From LMUY01 sp965199165 (GTDB taxonomy: Bacteria > Pseudomonadota > Alphaproteobacteria > Acetobacterales > Acetobacteraceae), in NCBI GenBank assembly GCA_965199165.1, contig OZ240681.1, positions 2,542,001 through 2,606,000 of the forward strand: DNA of 64,000 bases. The letters run 5' to 3'. Position 1 is the stretch's first letter. The number at the start of each line of letters is the position of its first letter. Positions 25,639 to 33,243 of this stretch are shown piece by piece. Position numbers and translations under genes: made by a program. The notes under the pieces are model-generated. The model was given only the letters and a program-made list of their open reading frames with translations, made no database searches and had not been told where the DNA came from.

Positions 25639-26808
25639 ATGGCGCGGACGAAGGCTGACGGGAACGACCGGGACCCCGCCACAGGAAGGCCGCTCCCCCC
25701 GGGCGTGACGTGCCGTGGGCCGCGCCAGTATCGGGCGCGCAAGCTGGTCGACGGCAAGCGGGTCAACCGCACCTTCGAGACCGCACGCCTGGCCCGCGAG
25801 TGGCTGGAGGCGGCCTCGGCCTCTGCCCGTGCGGGCGAGTTCGTGGACCGCGGCCCGTTGGCACGGACGACCCTCAAGGCGGTCGTGGAGCGCTTCCTGG
25901 AGGAAGTCCTGTTCGACGGCGGCCCCCGGCGCGGGGCGGCCGAGGACCGGGCCTCCCACATACCGTCGATCCAGGGCGACGAAATCCACCGCCTTCCCCT
26001 GTCGAGGCTTACCCCCGCCGCCGTCCGCGGCTACCGCGATCGGATGGTGGCTGCCGACTACGCGGGCGGAACCGTGGTGAAGCGGTTGAACCTGCTCAGC
26101 GGCATCCTGTCCCACGCCATCAACGAGTGGGACTACCCCATGCCGCTGAACCCGGCATCGGCCTCGGCCGTCCCGCGGCCGAAGGGAGCCGACAGGAAGC
26201 GGACCCGCAAGCTGGAGCCTGCCCCCGTCCTAAAGGCGACCGTGCCGGCCGGTGGCGAGCCGCCGAAGTCGGAACTGGAACGGCTGACGGCCGCGCTGGC
26301 CGAGTCCCCGTGCGCTCACGACCTGCCCTTCGTCCTCTTCGCCCTCGCCCAGGGAACGCGCCGGGGCGAGCAACTCGGCCTGCGTTGGCGCGACGTCGAC
26401 TTCGAGCGTCGCCTGCTGACGCTGCACGGCCGTCACGGCCTGGGCACGAAGATGGCCGATACGCGGGAGGAGGAGGGCCCCGAGGTCCGGCCGCTGATGC
26501 AGGACGCGGTCAGGGTGCTGCGCGGCATGTTGCCGCAGGAGGGAGAGCCCGAGCCCGAAGCGATGGTCTTCCTCGTCGGCAGCGGAAGCGCCTTCTCCGT
26601 GCGGTTCGGGCGCCTCACGCGCAAGGCCGGACTGGAGAACCTCCGGCTGCACGACATGCGGCACGACGCGACGACACGGCTGGCCAAGCGCTACAAGAAC
26701 GCCCTGGATCTCAAGCGGGTGACCGGGCACCGGAAGCTGGCGTCCTTGGACCGCTACTACCAGCCGGACCTCACGGAGCTCGCGAAGGCGGGAGATGTCC
26801 CGGAATGA
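25639..26808 (+). CDS. int: Prophage tyrosine integrase
   Basis: A 389-residue site-specific recombinase. The catalytic residues are visible: Arg in TRRGEQLGLRW (about 241), His338 and Arg341 in LHDMRHDATTRL, His in VTGHRKLASL (about 364) and the nucleophile Tyr in DRYYQP (about 373). The N-terminal arm-binding and core-binding domains precede them. Its gene lies immediately beside the tRNA-Glu attachment site and reads away from it, as expected for the enzyme that inserted this element. A GGAGG ribosome site precedes the ATG. Confidence 0.93.
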   Translation: MARTKADGNDRDPATGRPLPPGVTCRGPRQYRARKLVDGKRVNRTFETARLAREWLEAASASARAGEFVDRGPLARTTLKAVVERFLEEVLFDGGPRRGAAEDRASHIPSIQGDEIHRLPLSRLTPAAVRGYRDRMVAADYAGGTVVKRLNLLSGILSHAINEWDYPMPLNPASASAVPRPKGADRKRTRKLEPAPVLKATVPAGGEPPKSELERLTAALAESPCAHDLPFVLFALAQGTRRGEQLGLRWRDVDFERRLLTLHGRHGLGTKMADTREEEGPEVRPLMQDAVRVLRGMLPQEGEPEPEAMVFLVGSGSAFSVRFGRLTRKAGLENLRLHDMRHDATTRLAKRYKNALDLKRVTGHRKLASLDRYYQPDLTELAKAGDVPE

Positions 26809-26851
26809 CGCGCGTAATCCCGTCTGCGACGGCACGGGCCGCGACCCCGCC

Positions 26852-27889
26852 TCAATAGATCTCGCTGGAGAAACCCGCTGCGGCCAGCCTGGCCCGGGCG
26901 ATCCCCACGTACTCGGCGGACAGCTCGCACCCGACCGCCACCCTGCCGAGCCGGTTCGCGGCCAGCGCGGTGGTGCCCGCCCCCAGGAAGGGGTCCAGCA
27001 CCAGGTCCCCCGGCCGCGACGTCGCCCGCAGGCACCTGTCCGCCAGGGCGGGCGGCATCGTGGCGAAGTGGGCGCCGTGGAACGGTTGGGTCGGCAGGGT
27101 CCACACGTTGCGGCAGTTCCTTGTGTCGCCACCCTGGAAGTCCCGTCCGCCTCCGTGCCGGGTAGCCTGGCCCTTGCGGCCGCCCACCGCGTCGCGACGG
27201 ACCCGGTTCGCCGTGACCGCGGGCTCCGCGATGGCGTCCGCGTCGAAGAAGTAGTTGGGGCGCTTCGCCAGAAGGAATACGTGTTCGTAGGATGCGGTGC
27301 AGCGGTCGCGCACGCTCTCCGGCGTTGCGGTCGGCTTCTGCCAGACCACGGCATCCCGCAGCCACCAGCCGTCGGCGCGCAAGGCGAAGGCCAGCATCCA
27401 GGGCGCGCCGATCAGGTCCTTGCGCTTGAGCCCGGGTCCGCGCTTCCCGGGTGTCCGCCTGGCATCCGTGACCGACGCGGCGCGGTCGGCCAGCATGCCC
27501 GAGCATCCGCCGCCTCCGCCGGGCCCGGCGTAGCTGTCGCCCACGTTGAGCCACAGCGTGCCCTCGGCGCGCAGCGTGCGCCGAACCTCGCGGAACACCC
27601 CGACCAGGCGGTCGACGTAGGCATCGGGGGTGTCCTCCCGACCGATCTGGTCCCCGTTCCCGTAATCGCGGAGCCCGAAATACGGCGGGCTGGTGACGCA
27701 GGTCTGGACCACGCCGTCGTGGATGTCCGCCAGCCGGGTCAGGGCATCGCCCACCAAGATGGATGTCGGTGTCGGAGCCCAGTTGGGCCACACCGGGTCG
27801 ACTTGCACGGCGTCGGCTCGGATGGGCGGCGGGACCTCGGGCGCATCCCCGCGGCGGAGGGTGGCATCGCCGATGATGACGGTCTCCAC
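26852..27889 (-). CDS. Site-specific DNA methyltransferase, beta class (N4-cytosine or N6-adenine)
   Basis: The 345-residue protein has the catalytic motif TSPPY (residues 66-70) before the AdoMet-binding motif DPFLGAGTT (about 300-308), the order of beta-class amino-methyltransferases. No restriction partner is adjacent, so it is probably an orphan phage methylase protecting phage DNA or modifying gene expression. The start is GTG at 27889 (METVIIGD). A 19-bp palindrome matching the proposed prophage operator lies 45 bp upstream. Confidence 0.88.
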   Translation of the reverse strand: METVIIGDATLRRGDAPEVPPPIRADAVQVDPVWPNWAPTPTSILVGDALTRLADIHDGVVQTCVTSPPYFGLRDYGNGDQIGREDTPDAYVDRLVGVFREVRRTLRAEGTLWLNVGDSYAGPGGGGGCSGMLADRAASVTDARRTPGKRGPGLKRKDLIGAPWMLAFALRADGWWLRDAVVWQKPTATPESVRDRCTASYEHVFLLAKRPNYFFDADAIAEPAVTANRVRRDAVGGRKGQATRHGGGRDFQGGDTRNCRNVWTLPTQPFHGAHFATMPPALADRCLRATSRPGDLVLDPFLGAGTTALAANRLGRVAVGCELSAEYVGIARARLAAAGFSSEIY

Positions 27890-28291
27890 GGCACGGTCCC
27901 CGCGGGCAGCCGGCCCCGGTGGGGAGAAGGATGCTTGGGTGTGTCACCCAAGCGCAAGGGCGTTGCCCCTCGGCCCAAACGACGTCTCCGTTCGGGTCGG
28001 CGGCTGTAGCCGACATAGAACGAGGAGAATCGGTTCGGAGACGACCTTGTCTCGGGGATGTCCGTCCGGTTCGTCGGCGATGCCATGTTCACCATGCTTG
28101 CGGACAAGCTCGCCGTGGGCATGTGCCGCTCGACGGTAGGCACGCCGTCGGTCCTCGTCCCGAGGTAAGAGGGACATCTCCTGTAGGAGGAAGTTGGTTT
28201 CGGCGTTACTACGCGATTGTCAGGGCTGGCCATTCAGAACTGAATCGAAGGGTGCGCGCGTGCGTGAGGCAAGTCGAGTTTGAGCAACGAG
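27890..28291. other. 402-bp interval with methyltransferase control region and no confident gene
   Basis: The left part holds the operator-like palindrome at 27934-27952. A reverse-strand frame of 77 codons (27944-28177, MSLLPRDEDRRRAY) is possible, but it lacks a well-spaced ribosome site and ends inside the palindrome, so I do not call it. A 12-bp palindrome CTCCTGTAGGAG lies at 28178-28189. Confidence 0.4.
27934..27952. promoter_or_regulatory. Operator-like palindrome upstream of the methyltransferase
   Basis: CTTGGGTG-TGT-CACCCAAG is a perfect palindrome with 8-bp arms and a 3-base centre. The same TTGGGTG-N3-CACCCAA pattern occurs at the early promoter (30754-30770, one arm imperfect) and at 56584-56600. 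It is a candidate binding site for the prophage repressor. Confidence 0.6.
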
Positions 28292-29035
28292 ATGTCTTCG
28301 CTCTACTCGGGTGTAATCCAGGCCGTAGTAGCCCTCGCGACGCTAGCGTTGGTAGTCGGCGGCCTCGCCAGCACGTGGCTCGCGACGCATCCACATAGGA
28401 AGAAACTCGTCCCAGCCCTTGGGAGCCTCGCCGCCGTTGCAGCGATTGTGGCAGCGGTCGTTCTGGTCCAGCTGGCATCAGAAAAGAAGCCGCGCAGCGA
28501 CCCGCCGCGAGCCGATGCAACGACTACTTCGCCCGTTCCATCTGCCGCAGTGTTGCCGCCACCATCATCGAGCGTTGTCACTGGTCTCAAGAACTCGCCT
28601 TTCCCACCCGACCCTCTGTCATCCGCCGCCCCTGTGTCCTCGGCCTCTCAGCAGATCCTTCCTGCACCTTCACCCGCGCCGCTCGCGCCTGTCCTGCCGC
28701 CCGTCGCCGACGAGGTGCCATCGTCCACACGGGCTCCCGCTGTCCCCGACCTTGAAGCGTATTTCCAGCAGGCGCTGGCGCTCAAGCCGGGTTGGCGAAA
28801 CCAGACGGATGTCCGGATCGTGTTCGCCGATCGGCCGTCCCTTTCAGAACGTGCTCGGGGCGTCGTTGCATGCAGGATTGAGGCAAGCATAGTCAGGAAC
28901 GGCCACACACTCGTCCCGCAGAACGTCTTCGACGGCCTTGCCACCGCAGTTCAGGGTGAACCGCTTGGACCGTTGCCTCGGCTGTCGTGCGAGAAAGCCA
29001 TCGACGGGATACTTGAAAGTCTGGTGCGACCGTGA
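28292..29035 (+). CDS. Membrane-anchored proline/serine-rich protein of unknown function
   Basis: The 247-residue protein begins with two hydrophobic segments (about residues 7-28 and 42-60). A Pro/Ser-rich linker (about 70-140) and a folded-looking C-terminal domain with two cysteines follow. The linker suggests a periplasmic or extracytoplasmic C-terminus. I do not recognise the family. Base composition is less GC-rich than in the tail genes, which suggests cargo (a moron). ATG at 28292 was preferred over an in-frame TTG at 28280. It converges with the next gene. Confidence 0.6.
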   Translation: MSSLYSGVIQAVVALATLALVVGGLASTWLATHPHRKKLVPALGSLAAVAAIVAAVVLVQLASEKKPRSDPPRADATTTSPVPSAAVLPPPSSSVVTGLKNSPFPPDPLSSAAPVSSASQQILPAPSPAPLAPVLPPVADEVPSSTRAPAVPDLEAYFQQALALKPGWRNQTDVRIVFADRPSLSERARGVVACRIEASIVRNGHTLVPQNVFDGLATAVQGEPLGPLPRLSCEKAIDGILESLVRP

Positions 29036-29041
29036 ATGGGG

Positions 29042-29605
29042 TCACATACCCATAGTGATGACGAAGCGGGCCGGGATACCACCGCAACGAAGCGTGCCGG
29101 TGAGTTGTCCACCGCCTTTCGGAAGCGCAAGAGTCGCCGAGCAATCCGTGGGATTTTGATTTGTTCCCGGCTTTTCGGGCCGGATGAACACCTGATAAAA
29201 GTTAACGCCCAAGCTCTCACCTAGAAGATGGCCAGAAACCTTGGTCGAGCTGCCACTATTGCCTGGCCCCTCGAAAGTACGACCGTCGTCGCTCCACTTT
29301 ATTCCAGTCGCGCCAAGGGCTGGTATCCGGTCAAGCTGTTTGGCGCCCTCCGCATCGCCCTGCGCTACCGAAACATCGAAGCTCATGATCGCGATGCCGC
29401 CGATGATGTTCTGCAGCACGACCCCCCTCATCGCGTGGCTCTCACTGTTCACGCCGCAGTCTCTTGCGACGAGTCGAGTGACTGCATCGGTGCTCTTTAG
29501 ACCGGCCAGGACTTGGTAAGGCGTCTGGTAGTCGTCGCAGGGGCTGGCCAACGCTGAAGGAACGGTCGCCACGATGGCGAATAGTGTCAGTGTGATACGC
29601 AACAT
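29042..29605 (-). CDS. Secreted protein of unknown function (prophage cargo)
   Basis: A 187-residue protein with a Sec signal peptide (MLRITLTLFAIVATVPSALA). The mature part has at least four cysteines and ends CGGIPARFVITMGM. Its relatively low GC, its location near the integrase and its convergence with a membrane-protein gene 6 bp away suggest a lysogenic-conversion pair. No named domain was recognised. Confidence 0.6.
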   Translation of the reverse strand: MLRITLTLFAIVATVPSALASPCDDYQTPYQVLAGLKSTDAVTRLVARDCGVNSESHAMRGVVLQNIIGGIAIMSFDVSVAQGDAEGAKQLDRIPALGATGIKWSDDGRTFEGPGNSGSSTKVSGHLLGESLGVNFYQVFIRPEKPGTNQNPTDCSATLALPKGGGQLTGTLRCGGIPARFVITMGM

Positions 29606-29666
29606 TTAGCCCTCGATTGTTTGGATACGCGAAATTAGCTCGCGTCAGTCCGGCCTTCAATGTTGC

Positions 29667-29763
29667 CTCTACACGGCCGCGCATGCTGCCGATCGGCTGG
29701 GAATAGGCCGAACACCCTCACGCCTCGGCAGGCAGGCCGTGTAGAGTGGGAGACCCACTCTAC
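29667..29763. repeat. Nested inverted repeats upstream of the 66-residue gene
   Basis: CTCTACACGGCC (29667-29678) is repeated inverted at 29735-29746. The right copy also begins a perfect hairpin, GTAGAGTGGG-AGA-CCCACTCTAC (29741-29763), with 10-bp arms and a 3-base loop. The two structures share a strand and are mutually exclusive, as in an attenuator. The hairpin ends 11 bases before a start codon. Confidence 0.6.
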
Positions 29764-29774
29764 AGGGGGCCGCC

Positions 29775-29975
29775 ATGGCGCACGACACCCATACGCCCGA
29801 CGCCGACCGCACCGTGACGCATGCCGAGTTCGCGGTCTTCCTGGCCTACATCGAGGACCGCCTGACAGAACTGCAAGGCCAGCTCATGGCCGAGGCAAAC
29901 GCAAGGTCGTCCGACGTGGCCATGGAGGCGGCGGGGCGGATGAACGGCGACGCGGAACTCGCCGCTCGGGTCTGA
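29775..29975 (+). CDS. Small acidic prophage protein
   Basis: A 66-residue, mostly helical protein (AEFAVFLAYIEDRLTELQGQ in the middle). The start has a good AGGGGG ribosome site immediately after the strong hairpin. It converges with the repressor gene. Its position suggests a lysogenic small protein, but no family was recognised. Confidence 0.5.
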   Translation: MAHDTHTPDADRTVTHAEFAVFLAYIEDRLTELQGQLMAEANARSSDVAMEAAGRMNGDAELAARV

Positions 29976-29994
29976 CCGCCATCGGGCGGAGGCG

Positions 29995-30693
29995 TCACAG
30001 CTTCCGCCACGCCCCCACGATCCGACCCAGCACCTCGACCTCCTCGCCAAGCCGGGCCTCGCGCTCCCACCCGCCCTGCCTCCTGATCCGCAGGATGTCG
30101 CCGCCCGGGCGACGCTCCGCCAGGCAGGTCGCCGCCCCCAGCCCGTGGCCGTCCCACAGCAGGTGTGTGCCAGCGGCGGCGGCCGTCGTGTCGCCGGAGT
30201 CCAGCAGCAGGCGGTCGCCGCGCCGGAAGCCCTCGCCGTCTTCGGGCGCCGCGACGAGGACGACGCCTTCCCCGGTCGCCGTCAGGGTCGCCGCCATCTC
30301 CGCCGGCATCGTCCACGTCGAGCGGACGTCGTGCGTCAGGTCGGCCGCCCGGCATGGGACCGCCCCCGTCGGGCGTATCTCCACCTCCCGGACCTCCACC
30401 GACCCGGAGGGGGCCTCTGGCGGCGGATCGCGTCCGTGCAGGACCTCCACGTGCACGCCCAGGGCGTCCGCCAGAGCCTGCGCGATCTCCGCCTTCGGGT
30501 GCGTGGACCGCCCCGTGAGGATGTTGCGGATCGTCCCGGACGGCAGCCCGGCGGCGATGGACAGCGATCTGGCGGAGGTCCTCCGCTCGGCCATCAGCCG
30601 CTTGAGGGGCTCCGCCAGCGGCCCGACGGCGAACACGCGCCGGGATGTCGCCGCGGCTGGCGGGGGAACCGGGGCGCGCGGCTTGCGGGTCAT
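29995..30693 (-). CDS. CI-like prophage repressor (XRE HTH with S24-like C-terminal region)
   Basis: A 232-residue protein with an XRE helix-turn-helix at about residues 27-82 (SIAAGLPSGTIRNILTGRS) and a C-terminal part resembling LexA/CI S24 domains (FRRGDRLLLDSGDT, then a strand-rich end). The usual catalytic Ser of S24 is not apparent: the equivalent stretch reads VLVAAPEDGEGFRRGD. Self-cleavage is therefore doubtful. It is divergent from the early operon, and a 17-bp palindrome lies in the shared promoter region. It is the best candidate for the master lysogeny repressor. Confidence 0.85.
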   Translation of the reverse strand: MTRKPRAPVPPPAAATSRRVFAVGPLAEPLKRLMAERRTSARSLSIAAGLPSGTIRNILTGRSTHPKAEIAQALADALGVHVEVLHGRDPPPEAPSGSVEVREVEIRPTGAVPCRAADLTHDVRSTWTMPAEMAATLTATGEGVVLVAAPEDGEGFRRGDRLLLDSGDTTAAAAGTHLLWDGHGLGAATCLAERRPGGDILRIRRQGGWEREARLGEEVEVLGRIVGAWRKL

Positions 30694-30723
30694 GACATGC
30701 CTCGACCGTGAGGCACGCGTGCG

Positions 30724-30770
30724 TTGGATTCCGCCGTATGTGGGCGTATTGTCGTGGGTGGGACACCCAA
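30724..30770 (+). promoter_or_regulatory. Early rightward promoter with overlapping operator
   Basis: TTGGAT at 30724-30729 and TATTGT at 30747-30752, separated by 17 bases, form a credible sigma-70 promoter. The palindrome GTGGGTG-GGA-CACCCAA (30754-30770) starts two bases after the -10 box, where a bound repressor would block initiation. The first early gene starts at 30790 after an AAGGAG ribosome site. Confidence 0.65.
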
Positions 30771-30789
30771 ACAGGGCAAGGAGCGCGTC

Positions 30790-31089
30790 ATGACGGAGCA
30801 CGGGAAGCACGCGCGTGCCGCCTGTCAAGCGGGGGCGGTCGAGGAGGCCGGGCGCATGGTCCGCCGGGTGGTCGCCGACCACCTCGCGGACGGCGTGGCC
30901 CCGGCGCTCGCGGCGGCGTCGGACGTCCTGCTGCTTGGGGCGCGGCGGACGCGGGCGCACTGGTGCTACGAGGTCCGCGCGGTGACGGCGCGCGAGCTGG
31001 GCGATCTCCGCGTCGCCTACGCGGGCTACCTGCGGCAGCGGCAGGCCGCCCTGGCCGACGAGCTCGCCGCCCTCCACGGGTCGGCGTGA
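30790..31089 (+). CDS. First early-operon protein, unknown
   Basis: A 99-residue helix-rich protein starting MTEHGKHARAACQ, with an AAGGAG ribosome site. Its first half is Ala/Val-rich and its second half is basic with a YLRQRQAALADELAAL coiled-coil-like end. By position it is the first gene expressed from the divergent promoter, where lambdoid phages keep Cro or antirepressor functions. No HTH is evident. The stop overlaps the next start (GTGA). Confidence 0.6.
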   Translation: MTEHGKHARAACQAGAVEEAGRMVRRVVADHLADGVAPALAAASDVLLLGARRTRAHWCYEVRAVTARELGDLRVAYAGYLRQRQAALADELAALHGSA

Positions 31090-31508
31090 ACGCGGTCCCG
31101 GGCCGCCGCGACGAGGCCGCGATCGCGGCGCTCGCCATCGCGCTGCACGGGTTGCCCGAGCGGACGGCCGCCATCGAGGAGGCCGTCCACGGCCGGGGCG
31201 TCCCGGAGGAGGACATCGGCCGCGTCCTGCGTATCCCCCTATGCGAGGTCCGCGCACACCTGGCGGAGGCCCGCGCCGCCAGGTGTGCCCTGACCGCGGC
31301 GCGCTCCGCCGGCGGCACGCTCAGCCAGGAGGCATACGGCTCCAGGCCGCCGAGGGCGTACGTCGAACCGTGGTCCGAGGAGCGGATGCTCGCGCTCCTC
31401 GACGGGGGCATGACGTCCAGCGACGCTGCGCGCGCGTCGGGCTGGCTGGACTACGAGGTCCGAGGCGCCATGGCGCGCAGGCGAATGCGCGGGACCGCCT
31501 CCGCGTAG
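31086..31508 (+). CDS. Small putative DNA-binding protein (sigma-70 region 4-like HTH)
   Basis: A 140-residue protein with a GTG start overlapping the previous stop. Residues about 22-60 (GLPERTAAIEEAV ... IPLCEVRAHLAEARAAR) have the layout of a sigma-70 region 4 helix-turn-helix. A second HTH-like segment (MTSSDAARASGWLDYEVRGA) lies near the C-terminus. It could be an early transcription regulator. The assignment rests on pattern, not on close family resemblance. Confidence 0.6.
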   Translation: MNAVPGRRDEAAIAALAIALHGLPERTAAIEEAVHGRGVPEEDIGRVLRIPLCEVRAHLAEARAARCALTAARSAGGTLSQEAYGSRPPRAYVEPWSEERMLALLDGGMTSSDAARASGWLDYEVRGAMARRRMRGTASA

Positions 31509-31581
31509 CCAGGGACGGCGTCCGACGATCCCGCCACCGACCTTCCGACATGCTGGACTCCAGCCAACGGCGACCCTCACC

Positions 31582-32433
31582 ATGAGGGTGTTCGAGGGCT
31601 GGGAGGCCGGGATGCATCGGCAGGTGGCGGGCTACGGCGCGAGGCGTGCCCCGGTGACCGGGAAGCCGGATCCAGACGCCTGGATGCGCGACATGACAGT
31701 CGGCGAGGTCGAGTGCCGCACGAACGCGGCCGGGGTGCCGTTCGTGCGCTGTACCGGCCAGCTCGCCCGCGCGCTCTTCGAGAGCCGCTTCGCCCGGAAG
31801 ATAAAGTGGTTCCAGGAGCGCGGATGCTACCGGGTCGACGCCCCGGCGGAGGACGTCCATGCCTGGGCCGCCTCGGTCAGGGAGGGCGTCCGGACCCGGA
31901 CGATCGAGAGCCAGGACCCCGTGTCGCCGGGCGAGACCGCGTTCCTCGTCGAGGGCGGACGCGTGGTGCGGTCGGTCGTGCAGGTGCGCGTCGAGAGGCA
32001 CAAGGATGTCGATCCCCGCACGCGCATGTACGTGCCCGCGCTGTGCCGGGTGCGGGAGATGCTGCCGCACGAGCGGGCCGCCTACGACGTGCGGAAGGCG
32101 GTGGACGACGCGGAGTCCGCGCGCATCAAGGCGCGCCGGGACGCCGACGAGACCCTGGAGGCGGCCCTCCGCGTCGCCGTGGATGACGTCTTCCGGCACG
32201 GCGTGCCTTTCGAGGAGAAGCGCGCGCCGGGACGGTGGCTGTCCCCGATCAGGGGCTGGGACATCTACATGGAGGACGAGGGCGGCGCCCTGATTGCCGT
32301 CACGGGCGACTACCTGGCGCTGGGCGGCTACGAGCGCGTGCTGACCTATCACCGCCTGGAGGCGGGCGACGTCGCCGCCCGCCACGTCGCCCGCGTGCTG
32401 GAGGCGGTCGCCGCCCGGGCGACGCTGCGGTGA
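31582..32433 (+). CDS. Early-region protein of unknown function
   Basis: A 283-residue soluble, charged protein with no signal or membrane segment and no motif I can name. It has a basic middle (KIKWFQERGCYRVD) and an acidic strand-rich C-terminal half. Its stop overlaps the GTG start of the next gene, which places it firmly in the early operon. The ATG at 31582 defines MRVFEGWEAG; an ATG 30 bases later (MHRQVAGYG) is also possible. Confidence 0.6.
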   Translation: MRVFEGWEAGMHRQVAGYGARRAPVTGKPDPDAWMRDMTVGEVECRTNAAGVPFVRCTGQLARALFESRFARKIKWFQERGCYRVDAPAEDVHAWAASVREGVRTRTIESQDPVSPGETAFLVEGGRVVRSVVQVRVERHKDVDPRTRMYVPALCRVREMLPHERAAYDVRKAVDDAESARIKARRDADETLEAALRVAVDDVFRHGVPFEEKRAPGRWLSPIRGWDIYMEDEGGALIAVTGDYLALGGYERVLTYHRLEAGDVAARHVARVLEAVAARATLR

Positions 32434-32771
32434 CCCGGACCGTGTCAACCGCGTCAACGCGGGAGCAGGACGCGCAGGGAACCGGGTCGGTGCTGGCCGC
32501 GCTGGCGGAGGTCGGCCGCCTGCTGCACGGCGAGGAGTGGCAGAGGGCCACCGCGCGCGACCTGGGCCGCCGCCATCCTTCGGGCCCTCGCCCGGGCTAC
32601 GACTCCCGTTTCCTGCGGCGCTGGCTGTCGGGGAGCGCCCCCGTTCCTCGGTGGGTGGCGTCCGCGCTTCCCTACGTCCTCGCCGACGCCGCGGCGGCCC
32701 GCCAGCGCGAGATCGCCGCCATCCGGGACCTCTACGACCGCATCGTGGCTGACCACGGCCCGACGGGCTGA
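32430..32771 (+). CDS. Small early-region protein, possible DNA-binding
   Basis: A 113-residue protein with a GTG start overlapping the preceding stop. The central segment (WQRATARDLGRRHPSG ... SRFLRRWLSGSAPVP) is basic and could form a helix-turn-helix, and an Ala-rich helix follows. It is the last gene before a 472-bp non-coding gap and the second recombinase. No family was recognised. Confidence 0.5.
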   Translation: MTRTVSTASTREQDAQGTGSVLAALAEVGRLLHGEEWQRATARDLGRRHPSGPRPGYDSRFLRRWLSGSAPVPRWVASALPYVLADAAAARQREIAAIRDLYDRIVADHGPTG

Positions 32772-33243
32772 GGTGGACGGGGCGGGTTCCCGCCGAGACC
32801 GGCACCCGTCGGGCGCGGGCTTCCGGTCGGCAAGGAAGGACGCCCCGGGGGCGTGGCCGCCCTTCGTATCCCGGACGTCCACCTCCGGAGGGGGTGTCCG
32901 CAGGGCATGGCGGATTCCGTAGTGCGGGAGCCCCCGGCTCCCTATTTTTGCAGCGCCGGCGCGATCCGTGGATCACATATCCCGGCCCCGTGCATCGCGC
33001 TTCCGGCACCCTCCGCCGGCCCGGCACGGGCATCATGCCGGGGTTGCACCGCACCTTACGGCACCCGCACGGCACGGACACGGCAGGAACCCGGCAGTCC
33101 ACCCGGAAAATACCGTAAACTCCCGGCAGGGAACGGTCCCTACACCGCGTTTCACGGCACCCGGATCCGCGTTTCCCGCCTTGGCTGCAATCCCTTGCCT
33201 CGTGTCGTCCCATCATCGAGTTGACCGACAAAAGAGGGGCACC
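32772..33243. other. 472-bp non-coding region upstream of the second recombinase
   Basis: No convincing gene is present. The core CGGCACCC recurs as CCGGCACCC (33003-33011), ACGGCACCC (33058-33066) and ACGGCACCC (33154-33162), with shorter CCCGGCAG and ACGGCAC words between them. The recurrence resembles arm-type recombinase sites or iterons. CTATTTTT near 32940 is the only A/T-rich patch. Confidence 0.4.

Noticed and set aside
27944..28177. A 77-codon reverse frame upstream of the methyltransferase
   Set aside because: AGGAG abuts the start with no spacing, the frame ends within the operator palindrome and the composition is uninformative.
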